The notes: generated by a model not told the origin, from the letters alone. A DNA stretch of 64,000 bases from Streptomyces sp. NBC_00376 (GCF_036077095.1 NZ_CP107960.1:7440001-7504000); one strand, 5' to 3'; positions 23,185-32,828 are shown, counted from the first letter of the stretch. Made by a program: numbers and translations.

Positions 23185-24690
23185 ATGGGGGAGAAGGTCG
23201 TGGCGGGCGCCTTTGACCTGTCCGATCGGCAGGGGTACCGGAGGAAGCTCCACCAGTGCCTGGAGGGGCTGGAGCGGCTGTTGGAGGAGCGGAGGTTCGA
23301 CCGGCCGCGCAACCTCATGGGCGTGGAGATCGAGCTGAATCTCGCGGGCGCCGACGGCATGCCGAAGATGATGAATGGGGAGGTCCTCCCACGCATCGCG
23401 AGCCGTGATTTCCAGATGGAACTCGGGATGTTCAATTTGGAGGTGAACATAGTCCCGCACCGCCTGGACGGGCAGGTTTTCGACCAGTTGGCCGAAGAGC
23501 TCAGGACCGGGCTCGGATATGCCCACCGGAAGGCGGGCGAGGTCGACGCCGGGATCATGATGATCGGTATTCTGCCCACCCTGCGCCGCGAGGACCTCGT
23601 CGCGGCGAACCTCTCGGACGCGGACCGCTACACACTGCTCAACGATCAAATCGTGGCCGCCCGGGGCGAGGATTTCTCCCTCGATATCCAGGGCGTGGAG
23701 CGGTTGGTGTCCACCTCCGCCTCGATCACCCCGGAGGCCGCCTGCACCTCGGTCCAGCTCCACCTGCAGGTGACACCGGGTCGATTCGCGGCCGTGTGGA
23801 ACGCCGCCCAGGCCGTCGCCGGGGTCCAGATCGCACTGGGCGCCAACTCGCCGTTCCTGTTCGGCAGGGAGCTGTGGCGGGAGTCGCGGCCGCCGCTCTT
23901 CCAGCAGGCCACCGACACCAGGCCGCCCGAACTCCAGAACCAGGGAGTGCGGCCCAGGACCTGGTTCGGTGAACGGTGGATCGGCTCGGCGTACGAGCTC
24001 TTCGAGGAGAACCTGCGCTACTTCCCGCCGCTGCTCCCGATCTGCGACGAGGAGGAGCCGCTGCGGGTCCTGGACGAGGGCGGGGTGCCGCGGTTGCAGG
24101 AACTGGTGCTCCACAACGGCACGGTCTACCGCTGGAACCGGCCCGTGTACGGGCTGGCCGACGGCGTCCCCCATCTGCGGGTGGAGAACCGGGTCCTGCC
24201 CGCCGGACCCACGGTCACCGATCTGATCGCCAACGCGGCCCTGTACTACGGGCTCGTGCGGGCGCTCGCCGAGGAGTCCCGCCCGGTGTGGACGCGGCTG
24301 CCGTTCGCCGCGGCGGAGGAGAACTTCGACACGGCGTGCCGCCTGGGCATCGACGCGGAGCTGACCTGGCCGCGTCCCGGCCGTGCGGGCGGGCTCACCC
24401 GGGTGCCCGCCGTCAAGCTGGTACGCGACGAGCTGCTGCCGCTGGCCGCGGCGGGGCTCGATGCCTGGAACATCGAGCCCGCTGACCGCGACCGCTACCT
24501 CGGCGTCATCGAGGAGCGCTGCAAACGACGGGTGAACGGGGCTTCCTGGCAGGCGGACACCTACCACCGGGCACGGGAGGCAGGGCTCGACCGGCACGCG
24601 GCGCTGGCCGCGACGACCCGGCGGTACGCCGAGCTGATGCACAGCGGGGAGCCCGTGCACAGCTGGCCGACGGGTGCTCCCAAGCCCTGA
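23185..24690 (+). CDS. Glutamate-cysteine ligase family (GCS2) carboxylate-amine ligase
   Basis: 501 aa. GCS2-type features: an acidic metal/glutamate site near NLMGVEIELNLAG and MELGMFNLEVNIVPH, with YELFEENLRYFPP later. Such enzymes join the gamma-carboxylate of glutamate to an amine such as cysteine using ATP. Streptomycetes use mycothiol rather than glutathione, so the product may be gamma-glutamylcysteine for ergothioneine or another gamma-glutamyl amide; no egt genes are adjacent. The ATG follows GAGGGAGGGA. Confidence 0.8.
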   Translation: MGEKVVAGAFDLSDRQGYRRKLHQCLEGLERLLEERRFDRPRNLMGVEIELNLAGADGMPKMMNGEVLPRIASRDFQMELGMFNLEVNIVPHRLDGQVFDQLAEELRTGLGYAHRKAGEVDAGIMMIGILPTLRREDLVAANLSDADRYTLLNDQIVAARGEDFSLDIQGVERLVSTSASITPEAACTSVQLHLQVTPGRFAAVWNAAQAVAGVQIALGANSPFLFGRELWRESRPPLFQQATDTRPPELQNQGVRPRTWFGERWIGSAYELFEENLRYFPPLLPICDEEEPLRVLDEGGVPRLQELVLHNGTVYRWNRPVYGLADGVPHLRVENRVLPAGPTVTDLIANAALYYGLVRALAEESRPVWTRLPFAAAEENFDTACRLGIDAELTWPRPGRAGGLTRVPAVKLVRDELLPLAAAGLDAWNIEPADRDRYLGVIEERCKRRVNGASWQADTYHRAREAGLDRHAALAATTRRYAELMHSGEPVHSWPTGAPKP

Positions 24691-24731
24691 CCAGGGCAAC
24701 GCGGATGCCGTGGCCCGGCTCCCCGAGCGGT

Positions 24732-24798
24732 ACGGCCGGTCGGGACCGGCCGTGTCCGGGGGCAGGGCCTGTCCGGCGGATCGGGGCGGACAGGCCCT
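24732..24798. terminator. Double hairpin between convergent genes
   Basis: Two inverted repeats in tandem: ACGGCCGGTC-GG-GACCGGCCGT (24732-24753) and AGGGCCTGTCCG ... CGGACAGGCCCT (24764-24798), the second overlapping the stop of the minus-strand gene. Together they probably terminate both convergent genes. Confidence 0.65.
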
Positions 24799-26587
24799 AG
24801 TCCTGGCCGGCGTGACCGCTCTGGCCGGCCGTCATGATGGCCTGCAGGATCACCGTCTGGATCTCGGCCGGGTCGATGACCTGGTAGCCACCGCCGCCGG
24901 TCACCTTCGCTATCTCGTTCACCTCATCGCGGTCGGCCTCGGGACCGACCGCGATGGCGAGCAGCGGCACCGGACGCTCCGGATCGGCGATCCGCCTCAG
25001 TTCCGCGATCAGTGCACTGCGGGAGATGGAGAGGCTGTCCTGGTTCGAGCCGTCGGTGAGGATCACGACCGCGTTGAACTTGCCCTTCACATAGGTCGCC
25101 TGGGCGTCCTTGTAGGCGGCGAGCATGGTGTCGTAGAGACCGGTCGCGCCGTCCGGTACGGGTTGCAGCGCCGCGAAGGCCGCGGAGAGCTTCTCGCGGT
25201 GGGTGCCGCCGCCCTTCGCCGGATCGCCCAGCCTGGTGGCCGGGACCAGTTTGCGGTAGTCCTTGTCGCCGTCGAGCCTGGTGGCGAACTCCCAGAGCCC
25301 GATCTCGTCGTTCGGGGTGAACTGGTTGAGGGCCTGGATCAGGGACGCCTTGGTGACGTCCATCCGGGACTGGTTGCGTCCCGGGACGATCGTGGCCATG
25401 GACCCCGAGGCGTCGACGACCGTGGTCAGCCGGGCGCTCTGCACCGTGATCGTCCACATGCCGAGGGTCTGCTGGAGCGCCTCGGCGGTCGGTGCGTCGG
25501 CGCCCGCGGTGGCATAGGGCTGGGGCTTCTTGCCACCGGCCGGAGCGACCACCGACTCGCCCGCGGTGCCGTCGGCGTTCCTGAAGCCGTGCTTCTCCAG
25601 TGTGGCCTGCGAGGCGGGTTCGTCCAGCAGCGTTCTGAACCGCAGCGCCGCCCGGCTCTCGGACGTGCTCATAGCGGTCTCGTCGACCATCGTGTAGGGG
25701 TAGTTGAGCAGCGGTGTGCCGTCCTCGGGGTAGAAGAGATCGAGCTTTCCGCTGCCGGTCGACTCAGCGTTGTGGGTGAAAGCGGCCTGCTCGGAGAGGG
25801 GCACCGCCTGGTTGCGTTCCGGGTTGCCCTGTTCGGCGCCCGAGTCGCCCTGTGCCAGGGTCTCCAGCACCTGGGCGTCACTGTCCGACATGCGCTGCGC
25901 GAGCAGCTTGGCGGTCGCCGCGACCCTGGTGTCGCTGTCTCCGCCCTGCTTCTCGGAGGACGCACCGATGCTGGTGAGCGCCAGCAGGCCGGTGGCGCTG
26001 CGTGCGGGGTCGGCCGAGCCGAGGCGCATTTTGTCCGATTCCATGGCGGCGGCCGTCAACTCCGCCCAGGAGTACTTCTTCTTCGGCCAGCCGAGGCCCT
26101 TGGCCGCGGACGGAACCATGGCCAGGGTCACGGGGGAGGACGCGATGGAGTCGCCCGGTGTGACCGGGACGCCGTCACCGGAACCCTTGGCCCGGTCGGG
26201 CCAGAGGTCGGAGTCGGGCAGCCAGATCTGGAAGTCCGGGGTACGCGTGCCGTCGGAGAGGGCACCGGCGACCTTGTAGGAGTCGCGGGCGACCACCGTC
26301 ACGTACAGACAGCGACCGTCGGAACGCACCTCGTCCTTGCGCGCCTTGTCGGCGATGGCGCGAACGGCGGGGGCGATGTCCGGGGAGGCCATCATGGACA
26401 GGCGTACGGCGGAGTCCTCGCAGCTCTTCGAGAACGACAACAGGCCGCTTTGCGCCGCTACGGCCGTGCCCGCCACCACTGCGAGGACGAGCGTGGTGGC
26501 GATCACAACGGTACGCCGACGGCGTGGTGGTGATCCGTCCCCGCTTCCGTCTCCCGCGTAGTCATCGGGCAAGCTGTGACGTCCCAT
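24797..26587 (-). CDS. Membrane-anchored solute-binding / VWA-domain protein
   Basis: 596 aa from the ATG at 26587 (MGRHSLPDDYAGDG). An Arg-rich stretch precedes one transmembrane or uncleaved signal segment (TVVIATTLVLAVVAGTAV, about 27-44). Residues 55-370 look like an extracellular solute-binding domain, and 390-590 form a von Willebrand A domain with a MIDAS site (VVDASGSM, DxSxS; later ILTDGSNQDS). VWA domains bind metal-dependent protein ligands, so this is probably a surface scaffold rather than a transporter. Divergent from the CPBP gene. Confidence 0.82.
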   Translation of the reverse strand: MGRHSLPDDYAGDGSGDGSPPRRRRTVVIATTLVLAVVAGTAVAAQSGLLSFSKSCEDSAVRLSMMASPDIAPAVRAIADKARKDEVRSDGRCLYVTVVARDSYKVAGALSDGTRTPDFQIWLPDSDLWPDRAKGSGDGVPVTPGDSIASSPVTLAMVPSAAKGLGWPKKKYSWAELTAAAMESDKMRLGSADPARSATGLLALTSIGASSEKQGGDSDTRVAATAKLLAQRMSDSDAQVLETLAQGDSGAEQGNPERNQAVPLSEQAAFTHNAESTGSGKLDLFYPEDGTPLLNYPYTMVDETAMSTSESRAALRFRTLLDEPASQATLEKHGFRNADGTAGESVVAPAGGKKPQPYATAGADAPTAEALQQTLGMWTITVQSARLTTVVDASGSMATIVPGRNQSRMDVTKASLIQALNQFTPNDEIGLWEFATRLDGDKDYRKLVPATRLGDPAKGGGTHREKLSAAFAALQPVPDGATGLYDTMLAAYKDAQATYVKGKFNAVVILTDGSNQDSLSISRSALIAELRRIADPERPVPLLAIAVGPEADRDEVNEIAKVTGGGGYQVIDPAEIQTVILQAIMTAGQSGHAGQD

Positions 26588-26772
26588 GTCGGTGGTGCCC
26601 CTCCTTGAGGATGAACAAGGAAAAAGGGGGACCACACCATCGGCAATGGTGGTTGTCCCCCGGCCTGTCGCGCATGATCTTCGTACCTGCATTCGAGACC
26701 CTAGCCGGAGGGGGAGCAGGATGGGGAGTGAATGCACAACTCAAGGCAGGTGTACAGGTGGAGGCGGGGCTT

Positions 26773-27552
26773 ATGGCTGATTCTTTCCCCCGGGAGGCTT
26801 CTTCGCGACGGATCCTGCGGTCCGAAACGATCCTCGTGCTGGCTCTCTCATTGGGCGCCAGCGCGGTGTCTGCCCTGATCAGTTTTGTCGGATCACTGAC
26901 GAAACCAGGGGGTTTGAAGGATCAGGCGGCGACGCTCAACAGCTCGTACGCTCCGGGACGTCCATGGCTGGATCTCGCCTGGCAACTCTTCGGTATCACG
27001 ACGGCCCTGGTGCCCGTCGCCCTGGTCGCGCATCTGCTGATCAGGGAGGACACCGGGCTGCGGGTCATCGGTTTCGACCGCACCAGGCCGTGGCCGGACC
27101 TGGGACGCGGCACGATGGTCGCGGCGGGGATCGGAAGCGCCGGCCTCGCCTTCTACCTGGTGGCCAGGGCCGCCGGATTCAACCTGACCGTGGTCCCGGA
27201 GTCACTGCCCGACGGGTGGTGGAAGTTCCCGGTCCTGATCCTGTCCGCGATCCAGAACTCCGTCGTGGAGGAAGTGATCGTCGTCGGGTATCTGCTGCGC
27301 AGACTGGGGCAGTTGGGGTGGACGCCGATGGCGGCACTGGTCGCCAGTTCGGTGCTGCGCGGCTCGTACCACCTGTATCAGGGGATCGGCGGCTTCATCG
27401 GGAACATGGTGATGGGCGTCGTCTTCGTACTGCTGTACCGGCGTTGGGGGCGGGTCGGGCCGCTGGTCGCGGCGCACGCGCTGCTGGATATCGGGGCGTT
27501 CGTCGGATACGCGCTGCTGGCGGGGAAGGTGGGCTGGTTGCCCACGCCGTGA
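26773..27552 (+). CDS. CPBP family intramembrane protein (Abi/CAAX-protease-like)
   Basis: 259 aa from the ATG at 26773, with GGAGG 8 nt upstream; an in-frame GTG at 26758 is an alternative. About seven membrane segments. The first motif reads VVEEVIVVGYLL (E166, E167): the two glutamates of EExxxR are kept, but the arginine position is valine. A downstream histidine (GSYHLYQG) and HALLD match motifs 2 and 3. Family members are intramembrane metalloproteases; whether this one is active is open because of the missing arginine. Confidence 0.82.
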   Translation: MADSFPREASSRRILRSETILVLALSLGASAVSALISFVGSLTKPGGLKDQAATLNSSYAPGRPWLDLAWQLFGITTALVPVALVAHLLIREDTGLRVIGFDRTRPWPDLGRGTMVAAGIGSAGLAFYLVARAAGFNLTVVPESLPDGWWKFPVLILSAIQNSVVEEVIVVGYLLRRLGQLGWTPMAALVASSVLRGSYHLYQGIGGFIGNMVMGVVFVLLYRRWGRVGPLVAAHALLDIGAFVGYALLAGKVGWLPTP

Positions 27553-27600
27553 AGGCCGTGAAGGCCGTGAGGGTTGTGGGGTACGGGACGCGTGCAGGGG

Positions 27601-27645
27601 AGGGTGCGGGGGAGTGGTGGAGCGGTCCTCGGGGCCCCGCACCCT
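27601..27645. terminator. Hairpin between CPBP and phzF genes
   Basis: AGGGTGCGGGG (27601-27611) pairs with CCCCGCACCCT (27635-27645) across a 23-nt loop, between convergent stops at 27552 and 27656. Confidence 0.55.
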
Positions 27646-27655
27646 CGTCCGAGGG

Positions 27656-28477
27656 TCAGAGCGATGCGAGCAGTTCGCCGTCGATGACCGTCACGGCGTC
27701 GCCCGTCAGCAGAGTGCGGTCGCCGCGCAAAGCGGTCCGTACCAGGCCGGAACGGGCGGAGGCCTGTAGCCCGGTCAGTTCGTCACGGCCGAGGCGGGCC
27801 GACCAGAAGGGCGCCAGCGCGGTGTGGGCGCTGCCGGTCACGGGGTCCTCGTCGATCCCGACGCGCGGGAAGAAGCCGCGCGAGACGAAGTCGTAGCCGC
27901 GGGCCGGGTCCTGCGCGGCGGCCGTGACGATGACGCCCCGCCGGGACACGTCTGCCAGCCTGGCGACATCGGGGGTCAGCCCTCGTACGGTCGCCTCGTC
28001 GGACAGTTCGACGAGCAGGTCGCCGATGTGCGGGCCGGTGTCGTGGACGGAGAGCGGTTCCGCGCCCAGGGCGGCGGCCAGCCCGGCCGGGGTGGCCTCC
28101 GGTGTCAACGGGGACGTGGGGAAGTCGAGGGTGATCCCGCCGTCGGGGCGGGCGGTCGCGGTGAGGATCCCGCACCGGGCCGCGAAGCGCACCGTGCCGC
28201 TCGCCGTCCCGGTGGTGTGCAGGACGTGCGCGGTGGCGAGGGTGGCGTGCCCGCACATGTCGACCTCCGTGGTCGGGGTGAACCAGCGAAGCGCCCAGTC
28301 GGCCTCGCCGCCCGGAGGCAGTGGATGGGCGAAGGCGGTCTCGGAGAGGTTCACTTCCATGGCGATCCGCTGGAGGCGATCGTCGTCGGCGAAGGTGTCG
28401 GAATCCAGGATCAGGACCCCCGCCGGGTTGCCGGTGAAGGGGCGGTCGGTGAACGTGTCGACGATTCGAATCCTCAT
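27656..28477 (-). CDS. PhzF family phenazine-biosynthesis-like isomerase/epimerase
   Basis: 273 aa with the full two-lobed PhzF fold: FTDRPFTGNPAGVL at the N-terminus, NLSETAFAHP with the expected active-site glutamate, DMCGHATLATAHVL, and the second-lobe SRGFFPRVGIDEDPVTGSAH. These enzymes catalyse proton-shift isomerizations; substrates outside phenazine synthesis are mostly unknown. No phenazine genes are nearby. Divergent from the following gene, sharing about 105 nt. Confidence 0.88.
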   Translation of the reverse strand: MRIRIVDTFTDRPFTGNPAGVLILDSDTFADDDRLQRIAMEVNLSETAFAHPLPPGGEADWALRWFTPTTEVDMCGHATLATAHVLHTTGTASGTVRFAARCGILTATARPDGGITLDFPTSPLTPEATPAGLAAALGAEPLSVHDTGPHIGDLLVELSDEATVRGLTPDVARLADVSRRGVIVTAAAQDPARGYDFVSRGFFPRVGIDEDPVTGSAHTALAPFWSARLGRDELTGLQASARSGLVRTALRGDRTLLTGDAVTVIDGELLASL

Positions 28478-28583
28478 GCCGCGACCATACGTACGGTGCG
28501 GAGCCGTACGCCAAGGCCAATTCCGTGTCCTTGGCCCCCTGCGGCACTGGACCGTCCTTGCCGCACCGCACTACCTTGCCGAT

Positions 28584-29240
28584 GTGGATCTCTTCTCACG
28601 CTCCTGGACCGCGCTGCGTACGGCGGTCGCCGAGCTTCAGGACGAGGACTTCGCGCGGCCGTCCGGCTGTGCCGGCTGGCTGGTGAGGGACCTGGTGTGC
28701 CATCTGGTCATCGATGCCCAGGACGTCCTGATCACCCTTGCGACGCCCGCCGGGGCGGAACCGACCCGCGGCGCGGTGACCTACTGGAACGTCTCGAAGA
28801 CGCCGCCGACCGGCGACGATCCGCTGGATGCGCTGATCGTCCGGCTGGCCGCGGCGTACGAGGAGCCGCGCCTGCTCAAGTTCCACCTCGACGACGTCGG
28901 TTCCGCCGCCGGCCGCGCCGCCGCACTCGCCGACCCGGCTCTCCGGGTCGGCACCCGTGATGTGGTCCTCACCGCGGGCGACTACCTCCGTGCGTACGTC
29001 CTGGAGTGGACGCTGCACCACCTCGACCTCGGCGCGTACGTTCCGGGCGCGGCCGAACCGCCTGCGGAGGGGCTCGCCGGGTCCCGGGAGATGCTGGAGA
29101 CCATCGCCGGGGCGGCGTTCCCCGCGTCGTTCTCCGACAAGGACGCGCTGCTGGTCGGCACGGGACGGCGTGCGCCGACCGGCGCGGAGCAGGCGGCACT
29201 GGGCGAACGGGCCGCGAAGTTCCCGCTCTTCCTCGGATGA
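28584..29240 (+). CDS. Maleylpyruvate isomerase-type (mycothiol/DinB-like) protein
   Basis: 218 aa from a GTG at 28584 (no strong ribosome site). A four-helix DinB/MDMPI N-terminal domain: FARPSGCAGWLVRDLVCHLVIDAQD with the metal-ligand-type histidine, and LEWTLHHLDLG further on. The family includes mycothiol-dependent isomerases and transferases; the substrate is unknown. A related but broken gene lies immediately downstream. Confidence 0.78.
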   Translation: MDLFSRSWTALRTAVAELQDEDFARPSGCAGWLVRDLVCHLVIDAQDVLITLATPAGAEPTRGAVTYWNVSKTPPTGDDPLDALIVRLAAAYEEPRLLKFHLDDVGSAAGRAAALADPALRVGTRDVVLTAGDYLRAYVLEWTLHHLDLGAYVPGAAEPPAEGLAGSREMLETIAGAAFPASFSDKDALLVGTGRRAPTGAEQAALGERAAKFPLFLG

Positions 29241-29354
29241 CGGCCGGGGCACATCGCGCCTGAGCGGTGCGATGGCGCGGCGGCTCGGATTCGCGGGAGC
29301 CCTGCCGCCACCGGCCTGCTCGACGGCCCGTCCACAGCATGGGGGGGGGGTGGC

Positions 29355-30224
29355 ATGGGCAGCGTCCCGGGATTCGATCCCGTCACCGAGCACGAGAAGA
29401 CCCGCGCCGCGCTGCGTGCCGACGCCCGCGACGGGTGCGGCTGCTGGGCGAGGTTCCTGATCCTGACGCGTCCTCCGGTGTTCCGGTGTTCCGGTGTGGA
29501 CGCTGGGCGACGTCGGTACCCATCTCGCGGCCGTGTATCTCGCGTACTGCTCCATCGTCTCCGCCGTCGGGTCCGTGGAGTGGGACACCGGTCCTGCCGC
29601 CGGGCGACGCGCCGTTCACCGAGCGGATCGCGGCCATGGACGCCAAGTCCGTCGACCTCCTCGGCGGCGACGGACACGCCCGTCCCGGCGACTTCGTCGC
29701 CGAGCGGGGCGAGACGTTCCTGCGGATCACCGAGGGCCTCGCCCCGGACACCCCCGTCACCGTGCCCCGGTACGGGCAGCGGGCGACGATCACGTTGGCC
29801 GCGGTGACCGGTCTGATGCCCAGTGAGAGCCTCGTGCACGGCCTGGACATCGCGCGCGGCGCCGGGCTCCCGTGGGCGATCGGCCCGGACGAGGCGCGCC
29901 CGGTGCTCGGGCAGTCGATGCCGACGATGGTGGCGCCGGCCCTGCACACGGCGAGGGCCCGGGGCGTCAGCATCGCGTTCGACCTCAGGATCAAGGGCGG
30001 TCCGCGGCCGGCGGCCGTCGTCGACGACGGGACGATGACGGTGACCCGCGACGCCCCGCCACGCGCGTACGACTGCACGATCACGGCGGCGCCGGCCACG
30101 CTCCTGCTGGTCTCCTTCCGGCGCACGCCGATCTGGAAGGCGATCGCGCGAGGCGGGATGCGGGCCGGCGGACGCAGGCCGTGGCTCGCCACGAGACTCC
30201 GCGAACTCGTCGCCACCCCCCTGA
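29355..30224 (+). pseudogene. Broken maleylpyruvate isomerase-type gene
   Basis: Homology to the DinB/MDMPI family is spread over three frames: MGSVPGFDPVTEHEKTRAAL starts at 29355; LLGEVPDPDAS is in another frame; TLGDVGTHLAAVYLAYCS (about 29497-29590) is in a third; the rest (PPGDAPFTERIAAMDAKSV to LATRLRELVATP) is again in the second frame, with no stop where the family ends. The 8-bp unit CCGGTGTT is repeated at 29475-29498, explaining one frame change, and a run of six C (30216-30221) before TGA would restore a natural stop if one base shorter. Decay or sequencing error are both possible. Confidence 0.72.
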
Positions 30225-30276
30225 CCTCGTCGCCCCTCCCTGACCGGGACAGCCCTCAGAAGATGAGGCCGCGCAT

Positions 30277-31362
30277 CTACTGCGGGAGGTTTTCCGCGAT
30301 CTCGCGGAGCCACGGGCTGCGGACGGCCGGCAGCCGGACCAGGGTGTGCCGGAACGCTGCCGCGTCGGCCCGGAACAGGTGGTCGGGGCGCGGCAGGGGC
30401 GGATCCACGTCGAGGACGCCGTCGGGCATGACTCCCGATGTGGGGACGGGCAGGTCCGGCTCGGGGTGGACCAGCCACAGCCACACCCCGAACGGCAGCG
30501 GCACCGGGTACGCGGAGACGGCCGGGCCGGCCGGGGTCCAGGTCTTCCCCGTCTGCGGATGGACCGGCACGAGGAGGATGTCGGCTTCCGCGTCGGGAGC
30601 AGGTAGCTCCGGTCCTGCCAGGACGGCGTGCCGGGCGGGCGGGCCGGCGGGCAGGATGGCGTCGAGGGCGTGTTGGAACACCTCTGTGATCAGGCCGTCA
30701 GGGACGATCACGGGGTGGCCTCCCGAGGCAGCCAGCAGGTGAGCGAGTGCCCGTCCGGCTGCCGCCTCCCACTGCGGGCTCCAGGACCACCGGTGGCCGG
30801 ATCCCAGCGGCCGGCCCCAGCCGGTGAGCGGCTCGTACGGGGGCGTGCCCGTCCCCTCCGCCATCAGCTCCGCCCAGGAGAGCGGTGCGGCGGCGGTGCC
30901 GTCGACGGGGAGGCGGCGCACGGCGTCCGGGACGAGCCACACCGCCTGCCAGAGCGAGCAGTCGTCGATCCTGCTGGCCACGGGCAGGCCGCACGCCTCG
31001 CAGGCCATGTTGGGGCCGTCGGACCCGTCGAGGCCGCAGCAGTATCCGCCGGCCATCTCCGGGATCAGTACGGTGCTGCGGATGTCTCCGGGGGCGATGG
31101 CGACCATGCCGGGCGGGCCGTCGGACAGGCCGTGGACCGGTGCGTAGATGCCGCGGGCCTCGGCTTCGTCCGGATCGATCTCCTCCCACCTCCGCCACGG
31201 CGGCCCCCAGGGCTCCGGCTCCACGGCGAACGTGCCCGACTCCATGAGGACGGGGAGCTGATTCCCGTTCCCGTACTTCTGATGGGCATGGGCCGGCAGG
31301 GCGACCTCGGACAGCGGCGCGGTCAGCGTGGCGCCGCACCCCGCACACTCGAATACGAACAA
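30277..31362 (-). CDS. Conserved hypothetical protein with N-terminal Cys motif
   Basis: About 361 aa from a TTG at 31362 (LFVFECAGCGATLT), which has GGAGGG only 3-4 nt upstream; the start is uncertain. The N-terminus has CAGC, and MACEACGLPVASRIDDCS around residues 120-135 gives another Cys cluster, suggesting structural zinc. The rest is Pro/Trp-rich without membrane segments. Family-like features (LTAPLSEVALPAHAHQKYG) occur in uncharacterized Streptomyces proteins. I cannot assign a function. Confidence 0.65.
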   Translation of the reverse strand: MFVFECAGCGATLTAPLSEVALPAHAHQKYGNGNQLPVLMESGTFAVEPEPWGPPWRRWEEIDPDEAEARGIYAPVHGLSDGPPGMVAIAPGDIRSTVLIPEMAGGYCCGLDGSDGPNMACEACGLPVASRIDDCSLWQAVWLVPDAVRRLPVDGTAAAPLSWAELMAEGTGTPPYEPLTGWGRPLGSGHRWSWSPQWEAAAGRALAHLLAASGGHPVIVPDGLITEVFQHALDAILPAGPPARHAVLAGPELPAPDAEADILLVPVHPQTGKTWTPAGPAVSAYPVPLPFGVWLWLVHPEPDLPVPTSGVMPDGVLDVDPPLPRPDHLFRADAAAFRHTLVRLPAVRSPWLREIAENLPQ

Positions 31363-31464
31363 ATGCCCTCCACTTGAGAAACAGGGGCATCGTCGCAGCC
31401 CGGCGGCGACCGGCCAACGCATTTTTGGCCGCCGCGGGTCCGAGGCACAGCTTGCTGCGCAGGG

Positions 31465-31857
31465 TCAGTGGTGGAGCAACCACCGGACCCGGTCGTACGC
31501 GGCGATGTGGTACAGGACCAGGACGGCCAGGAACCAGCGGGCGGTTCCCCGCAGGCCGGCATGGCGCAAGGCCGCCCAGGCCCCGCCGAACACGCCCAGC
31601 TCCAGCAGAAGTCGCAGCGGCCCGGGGGTGTTGAAGGTCGTCCCGCCCGAGCGGGCTTCGTCGCCTGCGGTGGCGAAGTCGCCCCACACAATGGCCACCG
31701 CCACCGGTATCGCGACCGCCGCCAGGTACCGCAGCGAGCCGGGCACCCGGCGCCAGCCCCACAGTCCGAAGCAGAGGAGCGCGAAGACCTCGAGCAGGAA
31801 TCGAAGGCCCAGGAAGGCCGGGTTGTAGGCCAGGGCCAGATCCGCCGTCGTGCTCAC
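31465..31857 (-). CDS. YrdB/DUF2568 family membrane protein
   Basis: 130 aa, GTG start, with four predicted transmembrane helices and the family signature (AYNPAFLGLRFLLEVFALL, VAIVWGDFATAGD, LRLLLELGVFGGAWAAL). Function unknown. It lies on the same strand as the APH-like gene, 53 nt downstream of it, so co-transcription is possible. Confidence 0.82.
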   Translation of the reverse strand: MSTTADLALAYNPAFLGLRFLLEVFALLCFGLWGWRRVPGSLRYLAAVAIPVAVAIVWGDFATAGDEARSGGTTFNTPGPLRLLLELGVFGGAWAALRHAGLRGTARWFLAVLVLYHIAAYDRVRWLLHH

Positions 31858-31910
31858 TGCGTTCCCTCTCTCATCGATCCGGAGACGGCATCCCGGCGAG
31901 CGACGCGTGA

Positions 31911-32828
31911 TCAGTGACGGGCCGTCGCGATGAGGCGTCTCAGCGAGGCGTGTCCGGGTGGGCCCCAGGTGGGTTTGCCGCCGGGGCGGCCGTGGACGCC
32001 TGCCTCTCCGATGAGGATGCAGACGAGGGCTTTCACCACCGCCCAGCCGCGGGCGCGGCGCAGGGTCGCGGAGTCCGCGGCCGGTCGGTAGGCGTCATGG
32101 AAGCGGTCGACGGCGCCGTCCGGCAGCAGGAGCCAAGCAGCGGCGAGATCGCAGGCCGGGTCGCCCGCGAAGAGGTCGCCGAAGTCGATCACACCACAGA
32201 AAGTCCCGTCTTCGGTAAGGACGTTGGCGGGGTGCAGGTCGCCGTGGAGCCACAGCGCCGGGCCTGACCAGTCGGGAGCGGCGACGGCGTCTTCCCAGAC
32301 CGCGCGGACGGCGTCCGGGTCGGGGATCAGTCCCTGCTCGGTGGCCGAGGCGAGTTGCCGGGTGAACCCTTCGGTGTGGTCGGCCAGCGGTCCTCCGCGG
32401 CCGCGGCCGGCCGGAGCACCGTCGGGGGCGGGTCTGTGAAGGGCCGTCAGGAAGGCGGCCAGGGCGTCGGCCGATTCCGCGACGCGTGTGGCGGGGGCGC
32501 GGTCGGCGGGCGTTCCGGGCACCCAGGTGGTGACGATCCAGGGCCGCGGAAAGCGCGCCGAGGGCTCACCGATGCGCTGTGGGACGGGGACCGGAAGGGG
32601 AAGGCGCGGGGCGAGACCGGGCAGCCAGTCGTACTCCTTGCGCAGCAGCTCGTCCGCCGACTCCGTTGCCCAGGGCAACCGGACGGCCAGGTCGTCGCCG
32701 AGCCGCCACAGCTGGTTGTCCCAGCCGTGTGCGCCGAGCTGCACAGGGTGATCGGCCAGGTCGGGGTGCTGGTCGTGCAGCAGTTCCAGGATCAGATCCG
32801 CGGTCATTTCGATCTCGGAGTGGGTCAT
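31911..32828 (-). CDS. Aminoglycoside phosphotransferase (APH) family kinase
   Basis: 305 aa with the APH/choline-kinase fold. The catalytic loop LHGDLHPANVL gives the HGDxxxxN signature and VIDFGDLFAGDPACDL the metal-binding DFG-like motif; the nucleotide lobe includes WDNQLWRLGDDLAVRLPWA. The family covers antibiotic kinases and small-metabolite kinases; resistance activity cannot be assumed. Confidence 0.85.
   Translation of the reverse strand: MTHSEIEMTADLILELLHDQHPDLADHPVQLGAHGWDNQLWRLGDDLAVRLPWATESADELLRKEYDWLPGLAPRLPLPVPVPQRIGEPSARFPRPWIVTTWVPGTPADRAPATRVAESADALAAFLTALHRPAPDGAPAGRGRGGPLADHTEGFTRQLASATEQGLIPDPDAVRAVWEDAVAAPDWSGPALWLHGDLHPANVLTEDGTFCGVIDFGDLFAGDPACDLAAAWLLLPDGAVDRFHDAYRPAADSATLRRARGWAVVKALVCILIGEAGVHGRPGGKPTWGPPGHASLRRLIATARH

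Noticed and set aside
27656..28477. phzF as part of a phenazine cluster
   Set aside because: No other phenazine genes are nearby; PhzF-family proteins are common outside phenazine synthesis.
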